A stretch of DNA of 64,000 nucleotides from Azolla caroliniana. Lineage: Eukaryota; Polypodiophyta. The position numbers and the translations under genes are program-made. Position 1 is the stretch's first letter. Every line of letters starts with the position of its first letter. The notes beneath the pieces are model-generated. The model saw only the letters and a program-made list of their open reading frames with translations. It did no database searches and was not told the origin of the DNA. Of the stretch, positions 10,061 through 21,596 are shown piece by piece. The DNA is taken from positions 9,424,001-9,488,000 of the forward strand of contig JBHGNT010000002.1 in the NCBI GenBank assembly GCA_043228905.1, written 5' to 3'.

Positions 10061-10800
10061 AATCTGATTTCTGTTTGACATCAAAGGCTTACTATGAGAA
10101 TCTATGAAAAACGAAAAAACATCTTTATGACATTTTTTAGATTCTAATGATTTTGGTAGAAGGTTTCTCTCACATATTCAAATATCGTAAGTAGAAAGTA
10201 CATAATTAAATATCATAACCAAAAAGTGAAGAAGAAGGAATGCATCAAGCACATCTACTCTTACATTGGATAATGTTTATATACTAGTGTATGACTTATC
10301 TTTGACCAAAACAAGTTATCTGCGATAGACCACAATGAAGATACTAAGAGCAAATCTAGAATGTGGCTTCAGACACAACACAAAGATAAACAAGAAGCAT
10401 GACTCATAACCTCGATGAGGTTGGATTGCAATTGGATGAAGACAATGCATTACTTACCATTGATGATGAGGGTGAGACCTCATAAACTCTTACTAGTTCA
10501 TCTAATGGGTATGAAGATGATGACATAAACTTGGAAAACGATTGTCCTGATATGTTAACTATAAATATTGTATTGTACATCAAGATTTGGATTCATGAAT
10601 TTCTATAAATATTGGTGTTAGTCATTTTGGACATTCATTTGTAAGTTTGACATGTCCATTATTTAGGAATTTTTTTGAACACCTAAATTTTCGTACATGC
10701 TAGAAATCAATATATTTTTGGGCCATTTTTTAAAATCCTTTACACATGTGGCGCCCCTTTTTGTGAATCACCCTAATTTGTGTCATTTTTTGATGGACAG
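10061..10800. other. Unassigned AT-rich DNA
   Basis: No frame, repeat or LTR edge that I can name. A short acidic-looking open stretch near 10400-10520 (GYEDDDINLENDCPDML) might be old coding sequence but has no family I recognise. Confidence 0.4.
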
Positions 10801-10808
10801 TTCTCAAA

Positions 10809-11645
10809 ATGCGTCGTCATTACTTGTTTCAATGGGTTGATGACACTGACTTGGTAGGATTGAGCGGGGAGAAAACGAAACAACCAAAAGTGGTTGAGCT
10901 ACCCAAACAAAGCGACCTGGATGAAAAGAAGATTGATGATGACATCATTAAAGAATTAGCAAAGAAGTTCGAGATGGTCATGTTAGCAAACATGAATCGT
11001 TGGGTCCCAAAAGGAAAGGAACCCTTCAGATGTGTGTGGTGTGATAGCTTGGGCCACATGAGAAGGGATTGTATGAGCCTTCGAGAGGCCGTCCGACAAA
11101 ATATCGTATACATGAATGACCACATGATCTACTCAAGTGAAACTAAACGACCCCTGCGGGTGAATTTTGGAAGCGGGGGAATGACGAAAGCTATGGAAGA
11201 TGTCGAGACGACTCATGTGGATGTGATGCACTATGTTGCATCAGCCGAAATAAGAGTCAGGCAAAACAAAAATGAAGCTGCTAGAACAGGAACAAAGTTT
11301 TGGTCTACTGTTCTCGAGTATGAGAAGAAGGGGAAAGTCACTTCGGACGAGGTAGAGCTTGCGGACCGAAGTGTGCAAAGTATAACCGAATAGTCGGATC
11401 CAGTAGATGACAATACCATACTTGTGGAAGTTATGTGCGACATCCATGAGGTGCTCGTGGATGAAAAGAGGAAAAGAATGGAGGGGCAAGACGACCCATC
11501 AAAAAGAAGTGAAACAAGGAGCATGAAACAGAAAGACGATGAGGAAGCTAGTCGAGCTTTACGGAGGGTGGAGACTCAAGCCGTGTCAAAGTTAACATGT
11601 GGAAGCTTTGACAAACCGGTTTATCCGGATAGAAACATAAGATAG
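10809..11645 (+). pseudogene. Element F gag-like region with zinc knuckle
   Basis: An open frame of 194 codons (10809-11393), a TAG, then further open sequence in another frame (11424-11645). It has a CCHC knuckle CVWCDSLGHMRRDC at about residues 75-88, followed by LREAVRQNIVYMND. This arrangement is typical of Gag in gypsy elements of the type common in basidiomycetes and also present in some plants. The rest is highly charged. The N-terminal capsid part is missing, and element G cuts the 3' side. Attribution to F rests on position and lineage. Confidence 0.6.
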
Positions 11646-12765
11646 AGAATGAAGGTTTAATGGAAGCTTAAGAATATAGAATACACAGGAGAGACAGAGA
11701 GAGCAGAAAGCATAAACTCAATTCAAAATAATAACACTATGTACATAGGATGTGCTTAGTGAGCACTCTTTATACAAGTCCACAAGGGACTGATAGAAGT
11801 ACTATGTACCTCAATTCTCATACAAGCGGCTAACATGAACTACAAGGACCATGACTACCAAGTAGTCTAGAAGCGTAGACCTCTAAACGGCCTACTGGTA
11901 CACACGTGGGTCCGGCTCCCCGATCCTGATCTAACTTCTTGTTACGGATACTATCTGGACATCGATCGAGATATGATCTGGCTCTGTCTTATCCAGCCGA
12001 TCTGGATCTGGTTGAGTGTGCTTGCTCAACACTCCCCCTCAAGCTCAACCTGAAGTCGGATCGTGGTGTTAGTGCTTGGGACAGCCAGTTCTTTTATCTG
12101 GCTTCTTCTGGCGTCCTCCTGCCTCGCTCGCGCTCCTCATCTGGTCCGGTTCCTCCTTCTGTAATCCATCAAGTTCTGCACTCCTCGACCTCCTCGGTCA
12201 CCTTGTCTGCTCAACATGCCCATCTCAACTCCTTTGCTGTTGCGACTTCGGCGCTTCTCGACCTGTCGGTTCCTCCGTGTTCGTGTCAACTTCCGTTGCC
12301 TTCTTGTCTGTTTTGCCTCAAGTTGATTTAGCTCCTCCGAATCAAACTCCTCTCGCGAATCAGTTGCCTTCGATTCGTTCCAGCTCTTATCCGAATTGGT
12401 TGTCTCCAATTCCTCTTCAACCATCAAGCCCTTCACCACGTCGGACCATGTCATGTTCTTGGCCTTCTCCTTCCGGTCAGCTCTGCCCTTCTTGACTCTG
12501 CCGCCATCGCCATTTTTTCTGACTTTATCATATGTGCCAACTTCTTCAGTCGACTTGGCTCCCTTTGTCTTCTTGTCTCCACCTATCTCGGTTCCCTCTT
12601 TCTCTCCGGTTCCTTGTCCGATACCATTACCTGGCTCCATTCTCCCTCTCAAGTGCGGCACGCCGAGATGCTAGAGATTGAGCATCTCTAAGAAGTGTTG
12701 CAACTTGGCCGATCCGAGTGGCTTGGTGAAGATGTCGGCAACCTGCTAATCCGCATGAACATACC
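11640..12765 (-). mobile_element. Copia element G, 3' end only
   Basis: The minus strand at 12765-12662 reads QVADIFTKPLGSAKLQHFLEMLNL, the end of a copia RNase H. At 12032-12045 the purine tract TTGAGGGGGAG precedes the LTR start TGTTGAGC (edge 12031). The LTR then runs down to about 11640 and matches the solo LTR at 30982-31384 (AGCACATCCTATGTACA, TTATTTTGAATTGAGTTT, TTCCATTAAACCT). The 5' part is missing. The left LTR edge is uncertain by about 15 bases. Confidence 0.8.
12137..12661 (-). CDS. Charged open frame between pol and 3' LTR of copia G
   Basis: 174 codons, rich in K, R and E (MTWSDVVKGLMVEEELE, then RRQRKLTRTRRNRQVEKRR). It overlaps the end of pol in another frame and lies in about 630 bp of extra sequence between the RNase H end and the purine tract. 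Some copia lineages carry additional sequence or frames in this place, but I recognise no family here. It may be a chance frame in C/T-rich DNA. Confidence 0.25.
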   Translation of the reverse strand: MPHLRGRMEPGNGIGQGTGEKEGTEIGGDKKTKGAKSTEEVGTYDKVRKNGDGGRVKKGRADRKEKAKNMTWSDVVKGLMVEEELETTNSDKSWNESKATDSREEFDSEELNQLEAKQTRRQRKLTRTRRNRQVEKRRSRNSKGVEMGMLSRQGDRGGRGVQNLMDYRRRNRTR

Positions 12766-13000
12766 AAAGTTTAATGGGGAAGTGATAGTCCGAGAAGCTC
12801 TAATACCCCACACAGGAAGAAAACTCTCGGAGCGAAACAAGTACAAATTAGTCAGGATGGGGCATCTACGTTGTCATAAAGATTGTGGTTGTGTGTCGCA
12901 ACCGTTGAGGTTCTGTGACTCAGGGATGATCGAGATGACAAGGCGTAATCGCAGACTATGCGATGACAAGAAGCCGAGAAAGAAAGAAAAGATGTGACGT
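12766..13000 (+). other. Element F interior remnant (unassigned)
   Basis: Lies between copia G and the next LTR. An open frame ends at 12997 with cysteine/histidine-rich stretches (LRCHKDCGCVSQPLRFC). I cannot place it in a domain. It is assigned to F only by position. Confidence 0.35.
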
Positions 13001-13428
13001 TGTCACGAAAAGAATTTTATTTGTAAAACACCACTTACAATATTTATTTGCCAAAAGTTACTTGGTAGCACTTGAACTCACAACCTCTATTTGAGAAGAA
13101 GCGTTTTAGATAGTCCACTTTAACCTCTTTGTTTTCTCTATTAATTTACTTTCTCTTTATATATACCAAATTTATCTTACAAAATTTGCTTCCAATTCAA
13201 CCGTTTGAGATACACCACTTCAACTTCTTCCTTTCCATGCTTTCCTTTTCTTTTCTTTAACTTTGGTCTTTGTTTATGTAGGCCACCATCTTTTTGGGCA
13301 AGCTTCTTCACTCGCTTTTTTCTTCCTCTTCTCTCTTCTTCTTCTCCCTTCTTTCCCTCCTCTTTAGCCACTATGGGGATGGCTTTTATAGGGGGGTCAA
13401 CCGCCTCATGCAGACGGTTTATTTTTAT

Positions 13429-13460
<32 letters not shown>

Positions 13461-13729
13461 TTGATAAATTCTATAAATTCGATTTTGTAATTGTACATTT
13501 GAGAAATTACAAAATTTCCTCTTATTTAATTTCGAATCCCCCTTTTGACATAATTACATTTGTATCCCGAGTAGCATTAATCCTTCTAAAGATTGTATCT
13601 TGGGCTTTTGAACTCCAATTCACGAACCAAAAATTCCTACATTCTCCTTGTCATAAGATCTAGATGGGAAATGTACTTATATAGACTTTTAACATTGTTT
13701 TGACATCGTGAAGTGTTATCTTCACAACA
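13001..13729. repeat. Probable solo LTR related to element D
   Basis: Starts TGTCACG and ends with the inverted repeat CATCGTGAAG..CTTCACAACA, the same edge structure as the LTRs of element D (TATCGTGAAG..CTTCACGACA). A tRNA-like stretch (minus strand GAGTTCAAG) is at about 13065-13095, and a TTTA simple repeat at 13428-13462. No convincing target duplication (GACGT against ACATA), so the edges are provisional. Confidence 0.6.
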
Positions 13730-13854
13730 ACATACATGGCCGTAACCGGAGAAATGAAGAAACAACTCGGGAAGATGCAAGATGAGTGACATTCGGCATC
13801 AATCATAAAAGAAGACGAAAAAATCATGGGAGTAGTCAAAGAAGTGTTCTATGG

Positions 13855-14316
13855 TATTAATCCTTGGGCCGGACAACAGTCTAACACAGGGTGTCCACTC
13901 AAGACACTTCACCAAAGGGTGGTACGACAGAATGACTTACGGCACAACGCTTAATTAAACCTTAATTGGTTACTTCGCAATCCGTAATTAACACGCGTAA
14001 GATATAACAATGAATACAGAACGGTAATCAAAACTGGAATATTAAGACAATACGCTCTATTAATTATCCGCTCCTGATTACATTGTAACCGGGCCTTTAT
14101 ATAGGTCTCCGGTGCGAAATACAAAACGGTGCCAACCGGCACCTTTTCGGGATCGGTTTGGATCCGGATCGGCATACCGATTCTGGTCCATCCGTCCACA
14201 TCTTCTGATATATTACTATATATTTTAAGACTACTAATTACAACAGTTCCCGAATAAACTATTCCTTTTCACACTCTAGTTTGGACCTCCTTAAGCCTTC
14301 TTGCCCGTCGGTAACA
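13855..14316 (-). repeat. 3' LTR of element E
   Basis: Intact copy. It aligns to 17602-17743 up to AATTAACACG and then to 22204-22527 from CGCGTAAGATATAAC, which shows where element D inserted in the other LTR. It contains CCTTTATATAGG (about 14094-14105), a likely TATA region. Confidence 0.88.
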
Positions 14317-14370
14317 CATGGCACGCCCGTGGGACAGTACCTTGTACGTCGAACCCATTATCTAGCCCTT

Positions 14371-17138
14371 TTACGCTTCATCCAAAATGTCCAGAATGCT
14401 TTGCTCCAAAATTTCCAATGGCTCGTCAAGAATCTGTTGTTGCTGTTGTTCCGTTTGTGGCTGTGGCTGCTTCGTTTGTGCCTTCTTCGTTTGGGGTTGT
14501 GGCTCCGTTTGTTGCTCTGGCACCGGCGTTTCCTGCATTGGTTCCTCTGTCGGAGTTGTCTCTAGCTGACTGACCCCGGCTTGGTCCCCGTCTGGTCCTA
14601 GTACCAGCGACGGTTCCTCATCACTAAGGTTGACTGTTGCCGCCTTCCTCGCTTTTTCTTCCCGAAGTCGGCACCGCTCATAGCTTTCAAACTGGATTTG
14701 AGCCTCCAGCCGATCGTCGTCCAGTTGAGCTACGAGCTGCCAGACCTGTACCAATTGTTCATCCGCCAGGGCTATGAAATCTTCAGCCAGCTCATCCCTT
14801 ATGGCGGTGAAGTCCTCCGATGTCAGTGTATAATAGTCATCACCCTCCTTCGGCCGGTTTTCCACGTCCGCCCTGAGCAATTGGAGTTCCGCCGTATTCT
14901 ACGCCCATTTCGCCCACCAACGCACAGAGCTATCATCAATCAAGCTTTTGGTCTTAGTGAGCCATGACCGGAGGATGCACTGGATCCGTTCGGCTCCCAT
15001 CTGTGATTTTTTTTCTGCGGCTTGTTGCTCCTCTTTCAATTGCTTGATGATTCGGACCGTGTCCGCCTCCTGCTCCCTATAATGCGACAATTGATTTTGA
15101 TAGGTTGTTTGCAACCTCTATAATACCATTGTCGCTCTTTCCTTGTCTTCATGGTTCTGTTTGTGGAGCTCCATCCGGTCATTCGCCGCTTCCTCCAATA
15201 GCTTGGAACTCTCAACTCATTCTTCGGCGAGTGCCGTTGTGGCCCTATCAACTTCTTGCCGGAGCTCGGCCATCTGTTCCTGTTGTTGCTTATACTCCGT
15301 CTCCAGCTGCTTGTAGTCCCGATGCAGATGATCAAAATCATCAGTCTTCTGCTTCAGCCTCTGGTTGATCTGCCGGTGTGCGCAGTCCTCCCGGTCCTTC
15401 TGTTGACGGAGCTCTTCCTTCAGCCTCTCGATTTCCGTCTCCGCCATCCGTCGCAGCTTGTCTTTTTCCTACAGCAATTTCTCTTTTTCCTCCTTCAGCC
15501 GGTCGTAAGCATGATGTCCTTTACGCAGGTTTTCCTCTGCCCGGCGAAGGTTCTCAGCAGTCTTTTTTAATTCTTCTTCGGCCGACTTCTTCAAGTCGCA
15601 TTCGCGGCTCCGTAATGCTTCTTGTGCGGCAAGTTCATCTCGTAATTCCACAAGTTCTTCGGCTTGCGCCGCATCTTTCTCCGGGACAGTTTGTGTCTCC
15701 GGGGTCTTATTCCTCTGTACATCAACCTGAGTCACCGGTGCTTGGATCTGCGTTGCTGTTAAGGCCATTTTGGCCATGTCTCCTGTGATCCGATCCAAGT
15801 CTTGTTCGAGGCACCGGATCCTTGACCGGGTCGTCTCCAGTTCATCGGTTGTGATGATCAACCGTTCCGTTTGCGCTCTTTCTTCCACCTCTATGCATTC
15901 GACTACTCCGGCAATTTGTTCTCCTATCCACCGGAGCCATTGGCTGCCGGTGCATTATTGTTGCGCTTGCACGGAGAGTTGGCTGATGGGTTCACTCGCC
16001 GGTGGCTGGTCCCACCTTCTTGCGTCGAGTTGTGCTTCCGGTGACCACTTTGCCGTTCTGGCTCTGAGTGTGTTTCGGCTAGCCGCCCCTTGTCTGCTTG
16101 TTCTTGGCCGGTTGGGACGGTTGGTCTTTGTATATCCGGCTCTTGAGTTACAGAGCTTGCCGGTGCTGCCTGTTGTGCCGGGACTTCTGTGACCGTTTCC
16201 CGTACCTCCCTTGGCGTGGGATGCTCAGCGTGAGTTGCGGGCGTTCCATCCTTCTGTGGGTCCGAACGCTTCCCGGCTGATTCAACGGTGCTCTTCACCG
16301 GCCGCCGCTGGAGGTGCTCCGTGGGTTCTTCCTCCATTTCTTCCGCCTGAGCCCCGACATTCATTCTTGCTGCTAGGGTGTCCGTTTCCTGTTGCACCGG
16401 TCGGTGGAGTGGGCTCTTCAGGGGTCAGGCCGGTGTCTCCTCACTTGCATCCGTCGGCCGCTTCCGGCTGGCGCGCTCTTTTGCCGCCTTCTCTGCGTCG
16501 GCCGTCTTCCCTTTAGTGGCCTTGGAGGCCAATAGTTGTTGCGGTTTCGAAGCAGGTTTTGGGGTGCCGTCTGTTGCTCTTCCCCGCTTCTTGGTTTGGA
16601 CGGGCTCAACCAGTGGCGCCAACAGGGTGAGCCATTGTGTCACCGCATGCCATATTTTCCAGCCTTCCTTGCCGTCCTTTCCTCTTACTATATCAATGGT
16701 CGTACACAACCCATCGGCGATCAGCACTGGCCAATCTACCTTGACCCCTTCGTACGTTGTGATGATCAAGCCTGCTCGGTTCTGAGGCATGACGGGGGGT
16801 TGAGGGTACACGTGGCCGAACTCATGGAGCACACGGGCAATTTCGCGGAATAGCATATCTTCGCCGCCCTGTGTCCTGTAGCCCTTGCTAGCTAGAGAGT
16901 AGTCACCGAAATATTTGATGAGTTGCTCGGAGGTAGGATTGTCGATCGTGTAGATGCCTCCCTCCGGAAGGCCTATTAACGCACGGATCGCCTCCTCCGT
17001 GATCACCTTTGTGTCGATTTCTTTGATGATCTTTTCGGCCTCCTTGTGTGGCCCCGCCTCCATGATCGTTAAGAAACCCTCCAGTCCGTGTTGTCGTAGC
17101 CATTTCTTGGCGGCTTCAGACAGTGTTTGGCAGTCCAT
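14371..17138 (-). pseudogene. Long coiled-coil protein of element E (broken)
   Basis: About 920 codons from MDCQTLSEAAKKWLRQHG (ATG at 17138); the frame is open upstream to 17390. Parts in order: a globular region of about 190 residues (IRALIGLPEGGIYTID, VARVLHEFGH-like, VKVDWPVLIADGLCTTID, WKIWHAVTQWLTLLAPLV); a basic Ala/Lys/Pro linker; a second globular start (QWLRWIGEQIAGVVE); a long heptad coiled coil (RLKEELRQQKDRE, AEEELKKTAENLRRAEENL); and a Q/P-rich tail with LDEPLEILEQSILDILDEA. Damage: stops near 16425, 15469, 15214, 15117 and 14881, and one frameshift near 15945. It is not Gag or Pol that I recognise. It could be a transposon-specific structural protein or a captured host gene. 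Confidence 0.7.
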
Positions 17139-17601
17139 CTCTGTGTCGCGGTCGGAGAGCGTTGGCGAGGTTTGGTGGTGGGGAGAGTGTGAGAGAGAAA
17201 GTTCTGAGGGAGGGGGTTCTCTGTGTGCGAGCTCTCTGCGATTAATCTTCACGCGTCTGTCTGCGTCTGTTCTCCTTGGTTCGCGATAGGAGAAGGTCTC
17301 GATGCGTGGGGGTTTTTCTCTCTGCATCTTGGCGCCTTTTTCGATCCTCCGCGTGCGCAGGTCATGTACTATAATAGCATTGTGTGCCATGTGGCGGTGG
17401 TTTCATGTCCTATTCATAGCCCCTCGTACCTTTTTTACGTGCCTCTTTACTCCTCGTTTGCATGGCCGTTTCCACCACTCCTTTCCATGATTTATTTGAT
17501 TCACTCCTTTATTTTATTTATTTATTTATTTATTTATATTTTTTTGTTTTGTAAAGTAAATCGTGTGCTTAATTTTTCTCCGGTCCTGTCGCCAAAAACT
17601 G

Positions 17602-17743
17602 TGTTAATCCTAGGGCCGGACAACAGCCTAACACAGGGTGTCCACTCAAGACATTTCACCAAAGGGTGGTACGGCAGAATGACTTACGGCACAACGCTTA
17701 ATTAAACCTTAATTGGTTACTTAGCAATTCGTAATTAACACGT
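17602..17743 (-). repeat. 5' LTR of element E, distal part (interrupted)
   Basis: Matches 13855-13995 closely (GGGCCGGACAACAG, CACAGGGTGTCCACTCAAGA, CTTAATTAAACC). It breaks at the start of element D; the remainder is at 22204-22527. Confidence 0.88.
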
Positions 17744-18600
17744 TGTCAGGGTAGTTGTGGTTTGTGCGGCGAAGTCGCAGGGACTAAGGTTAAGGGGGAG
17801 TTGAAGGAACTTTTAAAAGGCTTTGCACACAAATGTTAGGAAGATTAAGGATAAGAAGAATAAGAGTTTAAAGTAATGTATGAGAGAGAGACGAGCATAG
17901 ATAAAAGATAGAGAGAATGTATGATTTAAGAAGGAAGAGTATAAGATATGAACATGATTTATATTAAGAGAACAAGTTTTTACCAACATTACAATGCTTT
18001 ATAACAAGATGAACCCTTTCTCTACCAAATCTTGATTTGAACCCTTGACTCGAACTTGGAAACACGAGCCTCTTCACCAACAGGCTAACTTGTTTATTTC
18101 ATTAACTATGTTCTAACTTTCTCTTGATTGATTCCATTACCCTGTTTTCCCTTTCCCCTGTTTATATAAGTGTTGTCATGCATATGGTAATGTATGGGAG
18201 CATGGCATGCATGTAATGCATGAGTTACATGTAATGCATGATCGCCATTTGGCGCACATGCATTGCATGTGATGAATGATGGGTATGTATGAAAATAGAT
18301 ATGGGATAAGTATAATGATGAAAATGTATTCTAAAATAATTAACCTAGCTTAGTGGTGTATGCTTGGTGCTTGGTATACAAGGTTGAGGGTTCAAGTTCC
18401 TCAATTTTACTTAATACAATATATAGCTTCATTCTTATATCATGAAGCACATTTATTACACACTTTTACAAATAAATAGCCTAGCCTAGTGGTATGTACA
18501 TTGTACATCGTATATAAGGATGTGGGTTCAAGTCTCTCAAATATTATTAAATACAACATTTAAGCTCATTTTTATATCATGAAGCACATTCTTCACGACA
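17744..18600 (-). repeat. 3' LTR of element D, with tRNA-like modules
   Basis: 857 bp. Two plus-strand tRNA-like modules at 18344-18405 and 18480-18540 have a D-arm TAGCTTAGTGGT / TAGCCTAGTGGT. The first has a canonical T-arm GAGGG-TTCAAGT-TCCTC (18386-18402). A third, on the minus strand, is at 18031-18092 (AGCC..GGCT D stem, GGGTTCAAATC). None has an acceptor stem, so these are not tRNA genes. Confidence 0.85.
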
Positions 18601-21415
18601 CCCACCCCCTCTGAACTTGCACATTGGTTGTGCAAAGTTCATCCAACACTTCTTCTGATTCTTTTAATTCTTCTACTTCTTCATAAAATTCAGGCTCTAA
18701 TGACTCCCTCCTTTTAAATATTTTAATCCTTTTTCCTGCAATTGGGATACGAATTTCTGTCCCATCTAATTCATTGAGGAAATATGTGGCTTTATCTGTC
18801 ATTTTCCAAACTTCATAAGGTCCAAACCATCTTTTTGAAAACTTCCGAATAGTACTGTATTGATTATCTAGGCTATTATCATATACTAATACCCAATCTC
18901 CCTCTTGCACCTTTCTTGGTCGTATTCTTTTCATCTTGTCAAATCTGTCCTTATTCTTGATTCTTGCCTCTTTCAATCTAGTAGCTGCTTTTTCTATGTC
19001 TTCTATCCTGGATTGAAGTTGTCGTATTCGAACCGCAAGTAAATCTTCCCTACTCATTTCCGATTCCCAAGGCAACACAGCCCATGTAGTTATCTTTTCT
19101 TCAATTGGCATTATTGGCTTCTGTCCTGTGATTAATTCTGCAGGCATATATCCAATAACAGTGTTGTGAGTTGTCCTATCAGCCCATAGTGCATAGGGTA
19201 AGGTTTTTGGCCAATCACTGACCCGTCCTCTACATGCCTTTGCCAAAGCTTTGACTATTGGCCCATGTCCCCTTTCTACCTTTCCATTAGCTTCTGGATT
19301 GTACGTCGTTGTCAAAGAAAGCCGAATTCCTATTTTGTCGAAAAAATCTTGAGCTTCCGTAGAATTTAGTTCTCCCCTATCTGCCACTATCTTCCCGATA
19401 CATCCATATCTACAAACAATGCCCTCCAAGATAAATTGACATACTCCTAATGTCCCTTTTCTTCGGAATGAATGGCCTTCCACTTGATTTGTTAGATCTT
19501 CTCTAGCAAGAACCAAGTATCTCTTTTGTCCTACTCCAAGTGGCATTGATACCAAATCTATCATCCACTTGTAATGCACCCCCGGTGAGTATGTTGGGTG
19601 TAATTCATCACAAAATTTTACGTTTGAATAATATTGATAAGTGGGACAAGTTTCCGCATACTTTTTTATTTCCTCATAGTATCGAGGCCACCAAAATCAT
19701 TCTTTAATCTTACTGAAAGTGGCCCACACTCCTCGATGACCAGCCCATTCTTTGTCATGCAACTCTCTGATAATCTCCTTTCTTTGCCCTTCAGAACCTA
19801 TTACTCTTTGCGGGTTTCCAGTCTTGGTTTTCGGATGTCGCCATAGATATCCTTCATGCATGAAGAACTTATGGGCTTTCTTGCGAAACTATGTGAACTC
19901 TTTTCCAGATCGACCTTTGTACTTGTCAGGGGTTTGTAGGTATTTACCTATTTCCTTGAATTCTTCTTCATACTCCTCTTCTAGAAACTGCATTCCTCCT
20001 TCCCGGGTAATGCTTGTGGTAAGGACTGTTTGTTCTTTGTCCTCATCGTTCGAGTCTGGAATCTCCTCTTCCTCATACCTTGCTCTTGATAACATATCTG
20101 CTACTACATTTCTATTCCCAGAGATATGTCGAACTTCAGGGTTGACTGATCTAATATAGATACACCATCTTAACATGGCTTGATCTGGAATATCACAATT
20201 AGCTATGATACCAAGAATAGGCAAACAATCTGTTTCTACTATTACTTCAGCACCAATTAAGTAATCTCTGTTTGTCTTTACTACTGTTACTATCCCCCAT
20301 AGCTCTCTTTTCACCTGTGCATATTTTCTTTGTCGATCACTAAAAACCTTTGCTCCGAATCGGACTGGATACCTTTCTTCCCCATCTTGTTGGCTTATCA
20401 CCCATCCAATTCCAATGGGACTAGAGTCTACTGTGAGATATATGGGTCGGGTGTAGCCAGGTTGCTTTAATGGTGGAGCTTGTGCTAAGTAGTACTTCAA
20501 TTTCTTCATTGCCTCTGAATGCTCTTCACTCCATTCAAATATCTCTCCTTTTCTTAGGAGTCTATATAAAGGTTCAGATAAATGGGCATAATGCGGAATG
20601 CATTTACAGTAAAAAACACATACCCCCAGAAACCTTCGTACTTCTGAGACGGATGTACATTCCTCTTGCATATTTTGAATTGCATTAACCTTGGTTGGGG
20701 ATGGCTTTCTCCCGTATGGGCCACACATATGGCCAACTATTAATATCTCTTTTGCCCCAAATATTGACTTCACCCCTGATAAGGTCAAATGCACTTCTTC
20801 CATCCTTGATAGCACCTTCTCACAATCCTTGATATGATCAGCAACAAATTGATGGCAACCACTTTCGTCCAATTCCTCGTTCTTCTCTTCCTCCTTGCAT
20901 CCCTTAATTGGAACATCATCTAGAAAAGGCATTGTAATATGAGGAATAAAATAACGAAGTACCTTGTTCATTCCATTCATCATATGCGCCACTGAGTTGG
21001 TCGCTCCTTGCGGCAAGGTGCACATCCGTACTAACCCTATTGGTGTCTTGATAGAAGTTATATCTCGACTTTTGATAGCAAGTTGAAATTGATCATACCC
21101 AGAATAAAGGTCTCCCATTGAATATATAGCTCTTCCTACAAACATCGCAACAAACTCATCCACAATTGGCCCTACTCCCGAGTTTCGGATTGTTACCTTA
21201 TTCATGGGTTGCATATCTTGGATAAATCGGAGTCGCCCATCTTTCTTTAACACAGTGAACCATCGACTCGAGTAAGGAGCGTTCGATGGTTTCAAGATAC
21301 CCATCCTTATCTTTTCTTTCAAAAGTTCTAATAGTTGAGGGATTCTAGCCCTAGGCATGGGTATTGGCTTAAAGTTCCATGGAATATGGTTGTTGGTGAA
21401 AAAAAAAAAAAACAA
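18593..21415 (-). pseudogene. Element D pol (RT-RNase H-integrase), two stops
   Basis: A single minus-strand frame of about 940 codons broken by a TAG near 19889 and a TGA near 19698 (KIKE*FWWPRY). RT: LKPSNAPYSSRWFTVLKKDG, MDLQP-like QDMQPMNKVTI, TLPQGATNSVAHMM and catalytic FLDDVPIKG. RNase H: TVDSSPIGIGWVISQ, then VADMLSR. Integrase: HDKEWAGHRG zinc finger start with the second Cys lost (TCPTYQ), core VADRGELNSTEAQDFF and YNPEANGKVERGHGPIVKAL. The F-L-D-D RT box and ATNSVA motif mark a lineage best known from fungi but also found in plants. The protein ends just inside the LTR. Confidence 0.9.
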
Positions 21416-21418
21416 ATG

Positions 21419-21563
21419 TGTCGGGGTAGTTGTGGTTCGTGCGGCGAAGTCGCAGGGACTAAGGTTAAGGGGAGTTAAAGAAACTTAACTTTTAATAAGG
21501 CTTGTATGGTGATGATAGAATGGTTAAGGATAGTAAGACGAAGAGTTACGAGTAATGTGTGTA

Positions 21564-21596
<33 letters not shown>

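Noticed and set aside
10400-10560. Acidic open stretch that could be a transposase exon
   Set aside because: Too short and interrupted; no DDE or zinc motif.
14281-17705. Many long plus-strand open frames opposite the coiled-coil gene of element E
   Set aside because: They are mirror frames of a GC-rich, heptad-biased minus-strand frame. Only the minus strand gives a coherent protein across stops, in the element's own orientation.
18344-18405. Candidate tRNA gene
   Set aside because: D- and T-arms are good but there is no acceptor stem, and it sits inside LTR D. Reported as a tRNA-like module instead.
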